A DNA stretch of 64,000 nt, taken from the NCBI GenBank assembly GCA_009869945.1, contig WIXG01000320.1:1-64000 (forward strand). Reading direction: 5' to 3'. Shown here in pieces: positions 10,515-21,998 of this stretch. Made by a program: the position numbers and the translations under genes. This DNA is from Mesaphorura yosii. Taxonomy: Eukaryota > Arthropoda > Collembola > Poduromorpha > Tullbergiidae. A model generated the notes under the pieces. That model was not told the DNA's origin. It did not search any database and saw only the letters and a program-made list of their open reading frames with translations. The first letter of the stretch is position 1. Each line of letters starts with the position of its first letter.

Positions 10515-12464
10515 TTAATAGTTTTCCACTTCCCAGCTGCAGAGCCAGTCGAGGCTCCAGCCCACTCGACCTTCGGTTCGCTTGTACTCTGCGACGCTGA
10601 TTCCTCTCCCGTCTTTGCCTCCCAGTTTGGTGACCACCCACGCGCTCACCTTGCAGCCTGGCATCAGTGAAGACGCTCCGCCACCGCCAACGTGGTTTTT
10701 CCACTCCGTCCCACTCCTGTCGACTTCGAATGGAGTCTTCCGCTGGTTTCCTTCGCCAACCGAAAGCAGGAGGACGTGCTGGTCGGCTGGCGGAATCGCA
10801 GCGTGCTCGCATTTCGTCCGGATAATGAAAGTCGCCGTCGTAGTTGAGGCGGGTAGAAATTTCTGTGGAGGCGAAATGCTTTCCACACTGAATCCGTACT
10901 TGTCGAATACATCCGAGCAGGTGTTTGGCGGCTCAGGCTGGCTTGAGTACTCCGCCCACGTCGACGGCGGGCTACAAAATTGGTGGTGGGCGTCAGTCGG
11001 AAAATGTCGGCGGCGAAATGCCTCGGGGGTAGACGTGAACCATTCCGTTGCGAGTTTCCGGTTGTATTGGCCGCCAGAGTCCAAGTGCCCGGCTCCCCAG
11101 CAGCAGTCGATCAAATGCCAGCCCCCGCCATCGCCGTCCAGCCGGACGGCGTTCCATGCGTGATTCGACTCGAATTTCGCGGTCGGATCACGACTGTACC
11201 CGAAACCCTTTCCATGGCCCGAGATGACGATCGATTCGAACCCTGCGTGGTGGCCCAGCTCGGTGAAGAGCTCAGCGTAGCCCTGGCAGACGGCCAGCCC
11301 ACTTCGAAGTGTCTGCTCGGGTGTTTTGTGCCGCAAGTCGTTGGCAAAGAACGAGACGGTGTCGTACTGAATGTTGTGATGCAACCAGATGAAGATTGCA
11401 CGCGCCTTCTTCAGGACGCTGGCGCCGCCGATGGACTGGAAGGGCGCCGTTAAATCGGCGGCGAGGGCGGAGAGACTGTGGACGGAGTGCCGTGGAAAGC
11501 GGGCCGCATGGGCGTCAACGGCGCTGAAGTCCTGGCATTTGAGGCAGGTGCCAAACACAGCGGGGACCCAAACTGCAGCAGCGGTGGCGGGCGCCTTCGT
11601 CGGCGCGTGGACCCGACCGAGATTGACCGACGACCCGAATCGGAATGGACGCTCGTGCTCGTCCGATTGTTTCCCGGGTTCTCGTTCACGCCCATGCGCG
11701 CCGACGGCTTTGTCTTTCTTTGTGTATTTGGCATCCTGCTCCTTTGCTTTGTTCCAGAGTTTCTTCATCGCATCGCTGATAACGTAGGAGCTCCCACCAA
11801 AAGAAGAACGCGGACGCGAGGAGTCGTCGGAGTCGCGTTCGCGCCCGCGCTTTGACAACGAGGAGTCGTAATTATCTTGGTCGTGGCTGTTGTATTGATC
11901 CCGGTAATTTCGGTCCCAGCTTCCGTCTCGGTCTCGGTTCCAGCCGCCATGTGGCTCCCGCTGTCGCTGCGGCAAGGACGTCGACGTGGACAACGTAGAC
12001 TTTTGTGGTGGCGGAGGGCGCGGCGGAGGTGGAGGCTTTTTGGAGGCAGAGGCCTGGCTCCGGCTGTGATCGAATTCGTAGTCGTACGACGGTGGCCGCC
12101 ATGACAACTGATAAGAAGCGGCGGTAGCAGCAGCGGAACTAGCGCCTTGGCCCCATGTTTGAGCCTGTATCTGTGTCGGAGTCGCCGAGGCCGAGGCTGG
12201 GCGTGGGCGAGGCGGGAGTGGCGGAGGAGGCCTGAATTCTGCACCGGTGCTCCCGCCATTTGGGTGTGCATGGATTGCTTCCCAGTTTTCGTACCTCGGC
12301 GTTGTGCTACTGGAAATCCTGCACCCATTGTAATTTCGGTTGATGCCGAAGCCTTCGCTGTGGTTTCCCGTTCCCGTTATAGTATTGATTGAGTTTAAAT
12401 TCGATTTATCTCCCAAATTGAGCCGTTCGAGCCGTTCCCTGAATTCCTTGCTCGTGGTCTCCAT
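10515..12464 (-). CDS. Transglutaminase-like (kyphoscoliosis/hillarin-type) protein, intronless
   Basis: A single 649-residue open frame. Residues 1-320 are low-complexity, with proline tracts (PPPPPRPPPP) and Arg/Asp/Ser-rich repeats. From about 340 there is a transglutaminase-like fold with the full catalytic triad: Cys393 in SGLAVCQGYAELF, His435 in ESNHAWNAV and Asp453 in WHLIDCCWGAG. The C-terminal 150 residues match the beta-rich KY-type extension (WFTSTPEAFRRRHFP). KY/hillarin proteins are cytoskeleton-associated and act in muscle or cytokinesis; many are thought to be inactive or protease-like, but here the triad is complete. There is no signal peptide, consistent with a cytoplasmic protein. 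The lack of introns in a gene this long stands out beside its neighbours and could mean a retrocopy. Confidence 0.85.
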   Translation of the reverse strand: METTSKEFRERLERLNLGDKSNLNSINTITGTGNHSEGFGINRNYNGCRISSSTTPRYENWEAIHAHPNGGSTGAEFRPPPPLPPRPRPASASATPTQIQAQTWGQGASSAAATAASYQLSWRPPSYDYEFDHSRSQASASKKPPPPPRPPPPQKSTLSTSTSLPQRQREPHGGWNRDRDGSWDRNYRDQYNSHDQDNYDSSLSKRGRERDSDDSSRPRSSFGGSSYVISDAMKKLWNKAKEQDAKYTKKDKAVGAHGREREPGKQSDEHERPFRFGSSVNLGRVHAPTKAPATAAAVWVPAVFGTCLKCQDFSAVDAHAARFPRHSVHSLSALAADLTAPFQSIGGASVLKKARAIFIWLHHNIQYDTVSFFANDLRHKTPEQTLRSGLAVCQGYAELFTELGHHAGFESIVISGHGKGFGYSRDPTAKFESNHAWNAVRLDGDGGGWHLIDCCWGAGHLDSGGQYNRKLATEWFTSTPEAFRRRHFPTDAHHQFCSPPSTWAEYSSQPEPPNTCSDVFDKYGFSVESISPPQKFLPASTTTATFIIRTKCEHAAIPPADQHVLLLSVGEGNQRKTPFEVDRSGTEWKNHVGGGGASSLMPGCKVSAWVVTKLGGKDGRGISVAEYKRTEGRVGWSLDWLCSWEVENY

Positions 12465-13003
12465 TGCGCTTGATATTACACTGGAAAGCCCGATGAGCTG
12501 TCAGTTTGTGGGTTACCCGAGTTGCCCACTGCCACTCTTATCTCAAATGTGAAGTGCCTGCCTGTTCCTGCTTGTGGCTTGTGATAAACGGATCGTGAAA
12601 TGATTGAATCATTATCAGACGATCCGTGTGAGGCTCTGAGCACGACCATGAATATGAAAACGAATACAAACACACATGAAGGTGTTGTTGCAAAAACAAG
12701 ATAAGGATTCTGGCTCCCCCATGTGGATTTTTCCATAGCATTGGCATCATCACGACAAAAAGCCAATCCCAACCCAAATTCTTTGTTCTTCTTTCTGAAG
12801 TTTTATCCTTGTGTATAGTGAAAGGAAACAGACAGAAAAGATGCAAGGCTCAAATTCTCTCGTTGCGTTGTTGATCCGCACCGGGAAGAAAGTTGAATAA
12901 TTGTGAAGGTCCAGTATCTATCTTTCATAATTTTAATTACCGAATACGTTTTCGGTAGTGGAACTGAAGCAGTTAGACTACTTACTTGGTCATAGTCATA
13001 TTC
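12465..13003. other. Divergent intergenic region
   Basis: Lies between the minus-strand transglutaminase-like gene and the plus-strand F-box-like pseudogene, so it should hold both 5' regions. No TATA or initiator is convincing. Confidence 0.4.
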
Positions 13004-15027
13004 ATGAGCCAGTCGATTGTTTCGGGGAGGGTGACGAGGTGGCAGACTCGGAAGCGGCAACTGGAGGAAAAGGGCCCGGACAATCAGTCCGAGGAAATGA
13101 CTGCTGCCGCTGTTGCTCATTTGGTTGAAGACAACTGCCCTGGGCCCAGTTCCAGTTCCAGCTCAGGAAATAGATGTAGACTTAGACAAGCCAAATGCAA
13201 GAACAATTCCCATTCCAGATCATCTGATCAAAAGCTTGACCGAGAAACAACAATTGGAGTCGGAGTCGCAGAAAAAGCAGGGATGATCATGAAGAATCCG
13301 CTGGTAAGCAACCAGCTGCTAAACTCATAACAGAAGTCACAGGTTGTTAATATGCTCGTGTTCGGATATAAGATTTACTTTCTGATTTGACTTAGGTAAT
13401 TGCGAAGATTGCTGAAGTCCTGCCGACCAAGGACATGCTGGAACTCCGCAAAGTGTGCACCATGTGGAACCGTAACATTATCCCGGAACTAAGAAGAAGC
13501 CATAAGCCGATCAATTGTACCGTCTAGCTGAATATGACGTGGAAATCTTGAAGAAATTCGTCGGGACAATGCGATCAAGCCGTGGGCTGCCTTTCGCCCG
13601 GTACAAAATCTACCCTGTGGGCGATCCCACAGTATTCCGCCAGACGCTAGAAGACTTCCTTTCCGTGTGTGGTCAATCAATGACGGCTCTGGACTTTCGA
13701 TTCTACATCCACCCATCTCAGATACTCACCATCGACAGCCTTCGAAGCGTCATTTTTCAGCTGGCGCCAGAGTTGATTGAATTGAAGATGGCTCTCGGAT
13801 TTAATATCGAGGAAGGGCGAGGCATCGCCAGTATCACTATGGCTGTGAGCGATCCGTTGATCACAGAACTCCCGAAACTGAAGCGGATCAAATTCGTTGG
13901 CTTCTCCAACGGAGCAAACGCAGCGTTCGCCTGCCTGATCGCGGATGTGATTCAGTCTGCTACGTCTCTGGAGTATCTTTCACTTTGCCACTTGGCCCCG
14001 GAAATGCAACTGTTGATACTCTCTCGCCTTCGGAATACGATGACACACTGGGATAAGTTGAAGACTGTTAAAATGGGACCAATGGGCCAAGAACAACTGC
14101 AAATCTTGATCAAATTGGCCCAACGCCGAGAGAACGCTCTGCGACTGGCAACTCTTTCCGCAAAACTCTTATGCGACGGTCAATTAAATGATACTGACGA
14201 TGATCGGAGTGAGACTGCCCGGGTTTTCCACTCATTTCTGGCCACTCAGGCGCCAAATCTGCGGAGTCTAAAGCTCGGCTTCAGATTTGACTCAGTCTTT
14301 ACTCTTTCAGTTCTTGTCCCAAGTATGGAACGACTCCACACATTGAAGCTTTACCGTGTAGAAGGTGCTCGGATTAAACTGCAATTCGAAGGGGTCGGAA
14401 CAGGAATTCTTGGAGAGGGAGTACGGAAGCGTAAGAAAGGGGCCCCAACACTTGATGACACTTTCCCACAGCTCCGACGATTCGTCTACGCTCACCGACG
14501 GGAGGGTGGCTTTACTGACAGAAATCTGAGGGACGATCTCGCACTCTGGAGTTACAGACCTCGACTTGATAGTGATACCGGATTATTTTCCCAAGCTCCG
14601 AGCGATCTTTTCCTCGGTGACGCGCCTGAAAATTGTTCTGATACCCCCTCCATGTTCGTATGAGCCTTCGTGCCAGCTACAACTTCCGAACTTCTGGGCC
14701 GCTTGGCCTGCCCTGGCGGAGTTGCATGCCTGCGTCATTAGTAGGAGAGTGGGCAGCTTGGAGAACTTAAAATTGTGCAGCGTGCTCACGGGCGTCGGTA
14801 GGTTGAAAAATCTGCAAGCCGTCACCCTGGATTTCCGGACTTACTTGCCCGATCGAGTAACTTTAACTGATGAAGACATCTATGACGGGTTGGCTGTGGT
14901 GGGTCCTCGACTTCGGCACATTGAAATTGGGGGGAACGTGAACAGTTTCGTGTCGGAGGATTGCCGTGAATTTCTGCAGGATTTGTTGGGTCCATTCGCC
15001 TTCATTGGCGTATATGTTGGAGACTGA
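13004..15027 (+). pseudogene. F-box/leucine-rich-like gene with two frameshifts (copy B)
   Basis: Exon 1 (13004-13303, 100 codons) encodes a charged N-terminus and ends MKNPL before GTAAGC; exon 2 starts at 13396. This is the same structure as the intact copy at 33084-35239, whose exon 1 ends MKNAL. Exon 2 opens with an F-box-like helix (IAKIAEVLPTKDMLELRKVC, MWNRNIIPEL). It then reaches a TAG at 13525-13527, while the homologous sequence continues in another frame (DFLSVCGQSMTALDFRF...). A second frame change near 14541 moves the C-terminal part (SGVTDLDLIVIPDYFPKL, FWAAWPALAELHACV) into a third frame ending at 15027. Everything else is well preserved. Either this is a recent pseudogene or two single-base assembly errors hide an intact gene of about 640 residues. 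Confidence 0.75.
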
Positions 15028-16552
15028 AAATAATTTATATTTTAATTTTATATTTAAGCTTTCCATGCCCATCGACTACACTCACATCGTATTATCTTAA
15101 ATTCATTTTAAGTATCACGTTCTTTGATCTTTCTCCTGAATCTATTATTACTTTCGCATGTGATGCGATACTTATTGTGCTTGAATAACAAATTCTGTGG
15201 GTGAGTTGCATTTTTCCGGCAAACATCAAATTCAGGCTCAGGCTCGCATACATTTGCTTGTTGGGGTCAGACTCAGGTCCAGGCTCGGGGTCATTCAGGC
15301 TCGGACTCATTCAGGATCAGGGGTTCCACGGTGTCTCTCTTTCAGATCGAAGCGATATTATTTGGCTCCTTGAATTCGTGCCGATGATGTGCGCGCATCT
15401 TCAGTTTTGTCCATAAGTCAGCTGCCGGGACGAGTAGTAGTTCGAGTGTAGAGTGTGTCGTGTTATTTTAAGTTCATATCCAAGTCTAATTAAGGGTCTA
15501 CTTGAAGTAATTTTTCGACAATGCGGATCAACATCAGCGGGCTCTTTAAACCTGGCAAAAAGGGCTGCGGGCCAACATATTTAGATTTAATGAAGTAGCA
15601 GCCCATAGGAGTTTCAACCATACACTTGTTTTGTCTAGTCAATATTTAGTCACAAACACTTCTAGTCAAGCACACTACACGTTCTAGTCAATTTTAGTAT
15701 TTAGTCGTTACTTTTTTAGACAATTCCGAGTCCAAGTAAATACTCACCATCGGGTTGTTCATTGCACTCGACATTGGTGCCCCAGAGCCCAACTGGATCT
15801 GCTGATAGCGTGGCGATGGCGGGCGGGACAACTCCGACCCGATTTCTGAATCCTGACTGATATCCATCATTGGTTCGTATAGATGATTCCGGCGGGTGAA
15901 TCTCCTGATTTTACGTGAACAATTATAATTATTCAATTATAAAAGGAATTCTAATATCCAAAATCAAAATCGATTTGCAGTTGCAGGTTTCTCCTTCTTT
16001 GTATGATTCAGGTTTTTAAATTCCCGCAAGGTCGTTTTTTTTGTTTCTCCATCAATGCGAGTGAGAGCAAAGAAACGGTGGAATGCGAAGTGATTCCATT
16101 TTCCCAGTCACATTCGGACACGTTAAGTGGTTTCTGTTTAGCGTTTACCAATGGTATCCGCATTTAATACACACACGCGTTTTTGACAAGCTCTTGTACT
16201 TTTGTAACGACGGGCAGTATTCGGACTCGAACTTCGAGGTCATGTCAATCATCCCTTACGTGACTTGACATTTCATGTTTGTCATAAAGCGGTGCGGCAT
16301 TTTGGTACGCATTAACATTGACACTAGAATTCAATTCAAGTGCCATTGAGTAATGTACGGGTCAATATGGATTCAGAAAAAGCTACCTGCTCCTCACTGA
16401 ATGCTCACTGATAAGGATTTTCGGCATACCACCTGCTCCAACTGCACATAAAAATACTAATAAAAAGCCAGAATTGGCAGCAGTCAAGCTCAAGTGACAG
16501 TAACCAGCATTTAGGAACTCTGAGAATCTGCCGTATTGGGCTCGAAATCAAA
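15028..16552. other. Intergenic; TAGTC-rich stretch
   Basis: Between about 15635 and 15705 the motif TAGTCA/TAGTC recurs five times at irregular spacing, and a similar AGTC-rich run occurs at 44050-44200. Around 15230-15320 the sequence is rich in CAGGCTC units. No gene recognised. The right end is the 5' flank of the kelch gene, with AT-rich TATA-like sequence around 16447. Confidence 0.4.
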
Positions 16553-17551
16553 ATGGAGTTCAAACACAGTCAAATCTGGCTTCTTGCAGCCTTTGTCGCT
16601 GTCATCGCTTTCTCCGGCTTCGTGGCTCCAGGATCCGCTTTGGAGCTGGTCGTCACCCCCTCCCGTCTTCCAATCCCTCGACACTCCCACTCAGCCGTGT
16701 ACGACGGAGACGACTCCATCTACGTCATCGGAGGAACGGCCGTTTCGGAAGGCATCAGCCACGGGGACAAGGTGCTCAAGTACTCCATCGGGTCGGGAGC
16801 CGTTGAGCAGGTGGGAATATTCCAAAACCTGACTTACGGCGCTGCAGTGCTCCACGGCGAGGACATTCTTCACTTTGGGGGTTTCCTGAACCACCAAGGG
16901 CTCATGTCCGACGTGTTCCGCTACTCGCTGCGAAGTGGCTCCTACGTCTCAGCAAACAACTTCCCGATCCGGCCGGATTTCCAGTCCGCAGTTTGGGACA
17001 CGCGTGACCAAGTCGCGTATGTCTTTGGGGCCTCCCTTTCGGCGTCGACCCAGTCGGACGCCGTGTACAAGTACGATGCGTCCAGTGACGAGGTCACCCT
17101 CGTGGCGACTCTCCCGACGCCCCGATACGCGACGGCAGCGGTTTGGGACGAACAGCGCCGGCTGGCTTACGTATTTGGAGGCGTTGGGGCGGCCGATGCG
17201 AGTCGGGAGGTGCTATTTTTCGACCCGGAAACCAACAACGTCACGAAGCTCTCCACGGAACTCCCTGTCGGCCTCTTCCGGCCTTCTGCAGCATTCCAAA
17301 TTGGGAGACGGCTCCCGATCGGCGACGAGGGGAAAGCGTACATCATCGACAACACTCCCGATGGCCCTCTCGTGTTTGATCCGAGCACTGGGACGAGTGA
17401 GACGGTAGCCGTCGACGGCTGGGTGGGACTCTACTCTGCTGCCAGTGTGTACGTGTCAAAGCTGGACAGGATTTACATTTTGGGGGGTTACAAGGTCCTC
17501 GAAGGCTGGACACCAACCGATGAAATTTCGTACATTGCTCTTAGCGGGTGA
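16553..17551 (+). CDS. Secreted kelch-repeat protein, single exon
   Basis: One 332-residue frame. It starts with a signal peptide (IWLLAAFVAVIAFSGFVAPG) and continues as about five or six kelch-type beta-propeller blades. Repeated phrases include PIPRHSHSAVYDGDDSIYVI followed by GG, YGAAVLHGEDILHFGG, TPRYATAAVWDEQRRLAYVF followed by GG, and LYSAASVYVSKLDRIYILGG, each pairing a hydrophobic strand with the double-glycine turn. The usual Arg/Trp positions of a blade are partly kept. There is no catalytic Cys-Tyr pair of galactose oxidase that I can identify, and the protein is shorter than those enzymes, so a binding role outside the cell is more likely. The coding part has no intron. Confidence 0.8.
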   Translation: MEFKHSQIWLLAAFVAVIAFSGFVAPGSALELVVTPSRLPIPRHSHSAVYDGDDSIYVIGGTAVSEGISHGDKVLKYSIGSGAVEQVGIFQNLTYGAAVLHGEDILHFGGFLNHQGLMSDVFRYSLRSGSYVSANNFPIRPDFQSAVWDTRDQVAYVFGASLSASTQSDAVYKYDASSDEVTLVATLPTPRYATAAVWDEQRRLAYVFGGVGAADASREVLFFDPETNNVTKLSTELPVGLFRPSAAFQIGRRLPIGDEGKAYIIDNTPDGPLVFDPSTGTSETVAVDGWVGLYSAASVYVSKLDRIYILGGYKVLEGWTPTDEISYIALSG

Positions 17552-17861
17552 TCACTGATGAACAGTCAGTAAACCGAACAGTGTATCCGCTGGCTTTAAT
17601 GATCAGTCTTTATGCAATTAAATTTATTGCACCTACTTTTATATTTGATCAATAAAATTGACAGTCTGTGACGCTGTACGGCCTTTACGATCTTGGAAAT
17701 GTCAAAATAGCAGTTAATAAAGACAATGATTTATTACTTCACAGTTTTGCCCCACAACTTAGTTGGTTACTGCTTAAGTAATAAAATTAATTACAGCCCA
17801 CGGTCCCAGCACTAAACTCAGTGGAGCAGCCAATGAATTCAATCCGCCCCTCAAATCTGGC

Positions 17862-18228
17862 TCACGTTGTGAGGGCACTCCCAACAAGAAGTCGCCAATT
17901 TGCAAAATGCAAAATGTATTGTTCAAATCCACATGCAGCACTCAACGCTGCCCAAACGGTGAAAATTGTGATGAAATTCGCTGCTGGGGCCGCGGGGTTA
18001 AATCCCCATTGATATGAGTGGATTTCAATCTCCAGGCGCTTCACTGAAGGAAATGCCAGTCCAGCTGCTGCAAGGCTCTCTCGTCCCACTCTTTTCAGGT
18101 TGAGTTCCACCACTCCAGTTCAGTTCATGTTTCTTTAATTTGGGGATGAAGATGAAGTTCCACAGCTTCCACGGTTTGCATAGCTCCTGTGCGTTCTTCG
18201 GCGGCAGCAATTCACCAATTCTTGACAT
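17862..18228 (-). pseudogene. F-box/leucine-rich-like fragment (copy C), internally deleted
   Basis: Reading the minus strand, the first frame has the F-box-like start (ELLPPKNAQELCKPWKLWNF, FIPKLKKHE). It is followed within about 40 bases by VVELNLKRVGRESLAAAGLA and FPSVKRLEIEI, which in the intact copy lie some 400 residues later. The next part (FTVWAALSAACGFEQYIL) corresponds to the WPALTRL...LWSAWPNL region. Two frames are used and most of the gene is missing. It is a deletion remnant of the family. Confidence 0.6.
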
Positions 18229-18852
18229 GACCTGTGGGTTTGAGTTCCGGTTTACGCATCATATCAACTAGGCGGATTACGTACGAGCTCGTATCTCCAA
18301 CTTACCACCGAATTGGTAGGCAATTACCCACAAGAGCCAGTCTCTGGCTGGTCTCCTCTTCTTCAACAGCTTGAGGCTTCTTTTCGAGTTTTGCAGCGCC
18401 AGAACACGAATTTTGACCACTGTGCTCGATCTCCGGTCGGTGATCGGATAATTCGGACAATAATCGAAACTTTGCAGCAGTCCGATCGAAGTTAACTTAC
18501 GAAATTGGAAATAGAAGATTCTCACGTTGCACAATAAAAACCCAAAGCCAATAAAGCCTGCGCCTGATTCTCATTTTAGCAACAGTAGAACGATTTACGG
18601 TCTTTCTTTCGCCCTGTATTTTCTACATATGAATTATCTGAGGTAATTCTTCTGAACTGCATTCAACTGCAAGCAGTGGAATGCGAGCGTCCTGTTGACT
18701 TGTTCTTTGTTTTGCTGGCACTGCAGTAGTAATCACCAAAGGAGTTTACTGATTGCTCGTATCACAATGCAAAAATATGCGCACACGCGAACACAACAAA
18801 AAGTGAAAGTACGAGGATGAAAATAGAAATTGAGTTTATTCATCAAGCAAGT
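18229..18852. other. Intergenic, no gene seen
   Basis: May include the lost 5' exon of the F-box-like remnant on its left, but no matching N-terminal sequence could be recognised. Confidence 0.35.
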
Positions 18853-19563
18853 CTATGTGATTGTGATATCAGCGCAGTTGAGAATAGTTTCTTGTGGTCC
18901 ACAGCCCATGTCGCCTGGGGGGTTGGGGCAGACGCAGATCCCATCGCATTCTCCCCAATCCTTGCTTGTTCTGTGGTACAGTCGAAGTACGCAGTGTTGG
19001 CAGCTCAGGTCTGCTGGAAGCGTGGCCGTGAACGTGACGGTTCCGGAAGCCGGGACCTGCTTTCCAGGTCCACCGTTCAAATCCAGGAACCCTCTACGTT
19101 GGAAGCAGGCCTCGGATTCATCGGTGACATCGTCGCAAATCTGAACGGAGACGTACCCGCCGTGGATCGCGCCTTCGTACCTCATTGGGATGGTCTGCCG
19201 CATAAATTCGTAATTAATTAATTAATTTGACTCACGCACTAATTAATAATTAGTAATCAATTTAATAACCTGTCCTCTTGTGTAGGTACCAACAATGATT
19301 CCCTTTCCATACTCGCCTCCGTTCTCGTTCGGGCGAGGAGCCGGAAGACTGGCGGAGTCCCCGCACGTCCCGCACTGGTGTGGAACGTACTCCTGGCGAA
19401 TTCCATCGCACCAGAGCCCGCCGTCGTTGTAGTTTGGCACAGGGTTCAGGTGAGCGAAGCGTGGGTCCCTCCAGACAGAAGATCTTTGCGGGGGCTCCAT
19501 CAGGGTACCGTGCCCGCTGATACCAATAATGGCGAAGGAAAGAAGTGCGAGGAAGGCAAACAT
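18853..19563 (-). CDS. AA15-type lytic polysaccharide monooxygenase, 2 exons
   Basis: Exon 1 is 19563-19270 and exon 2 is 19194-18853, with a 75-base intron; both exons are whole numbers of codons and give 211 residues. A 17-residue signal peptide ends just before His18 (HGTLMEPPQRSSVWR), which becomes the N-terminal copper ligand. The second ligand is His109 in GAIHGGYVSVQIC. Near the C-terminus, SKDWGECDG and GCGPQETILNCADITI match the conserved end of AA15 enzymes, and many paired cysteines are present. AA15 enzymes oxidatively cut crystalline chitin or cellulose in arthropods, in moulting or digestion. The gene has a good TATA box and initiator upstream. Family call firm; substrate cannot be told from sequence. 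Confidence 0.9.
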
Positions 19564-19608
19564 TTTAAATGTCGACGGTGTTTAATTGCTCAGGGAAATT
19601 GAAGCGAT

Positions 19609-19639
19609 ACTGAATTCATTTACCTCTCTCCCTTTTATA
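19609..19639 (-). promoter_or_regulatory. TATA box and initiator of the AA15 gene
   Basis: On the minus strand TATAAAAG (19639-19632) is followed about 26 bases later by TCAGT (19613-19609), the arthropod initiator consensus. The ATG follows at 19563, giving a 5' leader of about 50 bases. Confidence 0.65.
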
Positions 19640-20316
19640 CAGAATTTATGCATTCATGATTACATGTGATTATGGTTTAGACACTTATCACTTAGTTGTC
19701 GATGTCGACAAGAATCGGCAGGTGCGACTAAGAATAGCGCGTGTGTGTCTTGCATGGAAAGAATTGACGATCATGATCATGAGTGGATTGTGTTCTAAAT
19801 GCCAAACCACGTAAAAAGTGAAGAGAACGATTGCGAAATTGGCAACTTGGTTGGACTGGTCTCCGTAACACGTACAGCTTAGTTTGTGACCACGTTTGAC
19901 AGCGATATAGAATACAGAGAGTACTTCATTTGATTGATTCGATCAAACCCAGCAGCAGCAGCTGCTGCTGGGACATTCATTCGATTGTCAGTTGTCAGCG
20001 TCAGCCTTTGCTCATGAATTGGAATGTCAAGCACGTTGAAGTTGAAGGCGTTGTGTGTAACCTGCACACGGGCCACTCATTCCGACGTGGGCTGGGTCAA
20101 ATTGCCCAGAAAATGACTCTTTTGTTGACCTTCTTTGATTTATGATCAAATTTCTGGTGCCAATTTCAAAAATGCTCGAATTTCGGATTCGGATTGACTT
20201 GGCATGTGAAACTTGCGATTAAGCATTTCTTTTCATATGTTTTCAATATTTGTGGTAAAACCATTGGTATTTATTCACACTTTTAACGCATGCACTTGAT
20301 AAACTCAGCATACTTC
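19640..20316. other. Intergenic, no gene seen
   Basis: A palindromic CAGCAGCAGCTGCTGCTG block lies at about 19951-19968. No coding sequence recognised. Confidence 0.4.
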
Positions 20317-21038
20317 TTATTCAACATGCATGTCGACGTTAAGGCAAAGTTCCGGATGACTCTCACCAGCTTCGTTGGCGCCGACAAGGTTAAAGATGAG
20401 AACAGCGGGCTGTAAGGCGTAAATAGGATTTTAGGAGTATAGAGAGACTAGCAATTGATTAGCAAATATTCTTGCTGTTTACGAACCCCGGTGAATTCTC
20501 CGTTGATCACAACTGAGTACCCAAACGTGTATCGTGTCCCGGCTTCGACTGCGCTGTCTGCCACTTCGCCGTCGACGACAACATCAAGTTTGTCTCCGTG
20601 AGCGAGAACGATCTTCAAATCGAGTTTTGGGTGAGATCGGCCTGGAAACAAAAACGTATAAAAATGCAACGGAACGGCAAAAACACGTAGAGACTGGCAA
20701 AAATCAGTGCTCGCATAAATTTTTAGAAATTACTTGGCGCGAAATCCACTTCGATTCGATAAGTACCTCCCACATGCGCTTGGCATGGAGTTCTTTGACA
20801 GTCGGTGAAGCGAATGTCAACAATCTCTGCGAACGCTCCTGAAAATGCCAAGAATTCGTTGGTCAAAACTCTCAAAATCTTTATCAGGAATCAACTCACC
20901 ACAGCGAACCACGCCATCCAGCTCAAGGACGGAATTCTTCAGGGATTTGCTCAACGAAGCTTGCAGTGGCACGATAGAAGCTGCGTGCGAAAGGGCCAAA
21001 AGAGCGCATAAAAGCACGGCGGTTTTCATGGTCGTCAT
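20317..21038 (-). CDS. Secreted ML-domain (NPC2-like) lipid-binding protein, 4 exons
   Basis: The exons are 21038-20900, 20838-20734, 20641-20487 and 20409-20317. All junctions are GT/AG and in phase, giving 163 residues. After a signal peptide (TAVLLCALLALSHA) the ML pattern follows: the first cysteine in VVRCG, then IVDIRFTDCQRTPCQAHVGG, a strand ending VDFAP, RSHPKLDLKIVLAHGDKLDV, and the last part with PELCLNVDMHVE closing the domain. NPC2-like proteins bind sterols or other lipids. Arthropods have many, used in sterol handling, immunity or chemosensation. Start could also be the internal Met at 21029, which gives a more standard signal peptide. Family confidence high, ligand unknown. Confidence 0.85.
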
Positions 21039-21998
21039 TTTTCTTAATGCGAATCTGAACGAGAACGGAACGGTGCCTTACTGGAAATCGAAATCCTTCT
21101 GCTGGTAGTCGACTGCAGCAGGATAAAAGAATGCAGGTAAGTTTTAAACAATAAACACTTCAACTTGAATGCTTGTCATCAAAGTGGCTGTGGCGTGTTT
21201 GCTTCATGATTTTATCTCAATCACGTGTCGCTTGTGTGGTCTGGAAAATACCAACGCATCACTCATAATCATCCTCATCTCGTCCTCATCGTCAATCACC
21301 TTCTAGTCTGAATTCTAAATTCATGAATTGCGATTGATTGAAGGAATTGAAAGTCCAAACTCACGCCCGCGCCCATTCGATAGAGCGGGAAATTTGAATT
21401 TTACGATAGATTCTTGCCTCGCTTCGGCTTCTGAATTCGTAAAACAATTTACGAACCAACGAATAACAAATTAAATATTTATTCGGCGAGCAGCACGAAA
21501 CGCGAAGAGCGGAGTTGAAAATTCTCACTGCAGCAGATTTGGAAACAAAACAAATATTCAAGTGCACCTGTGCACGAAAGCCAACGAAATACGAAATGTT
21601 TAGTTTTTAATGGCACTGCCTCTCCTTTTCAGCAAATTGGCAACTCGGCGATTTCACGCGTGCACGTGCGGGAATTGCTCACTTGCCAATCAATGCATAA
21701 TGCATAACTAAGGTAATGAATTTCACCGCTAAAAAATTGCTGATTCGTCCGGTGTGGCTAATACCAGGATTTCCGCAATTAAATATGTGTTAAAAATATA
21801 AGAATATAAATTAAATACTCGAGAGTGTTGAAAGACTTCACACTTTAAATTATTGAGGGCGAATGACAGTTTTCTCGCTCTCAGAAATTTCACGGCTTAC
21901 CAATTTAGAATTCAAAAAATTCAGAATACAGTTCCAACTCGGCCAGCTTACAGCGTGCGAAGTAAAGAATTTTCAAGGGTTGCCATCACAAAATCAAA
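21039..21998. other. Intergenic, no gene seen
   Basis: Carries the 5' flank of the ML gene and of the broken receptor to the right. No further motif recognised. Confidence 0.4.

Noticed and set aside
10980-11787. Long plus-strand frames over the transglutaminase-like gene.
   Set aside because: They are antisense to a gene with a complete catalytic triad and reflect its GC-rich codon use.
15092-15310. Pro/Glu-coding minus-strand stretch as a relative of the secreted peptide at 25226-25474.
   Set aside because: The similarity is limited to PE-type codons in shifting frames, without signal peptide or the four-cysteine tail.
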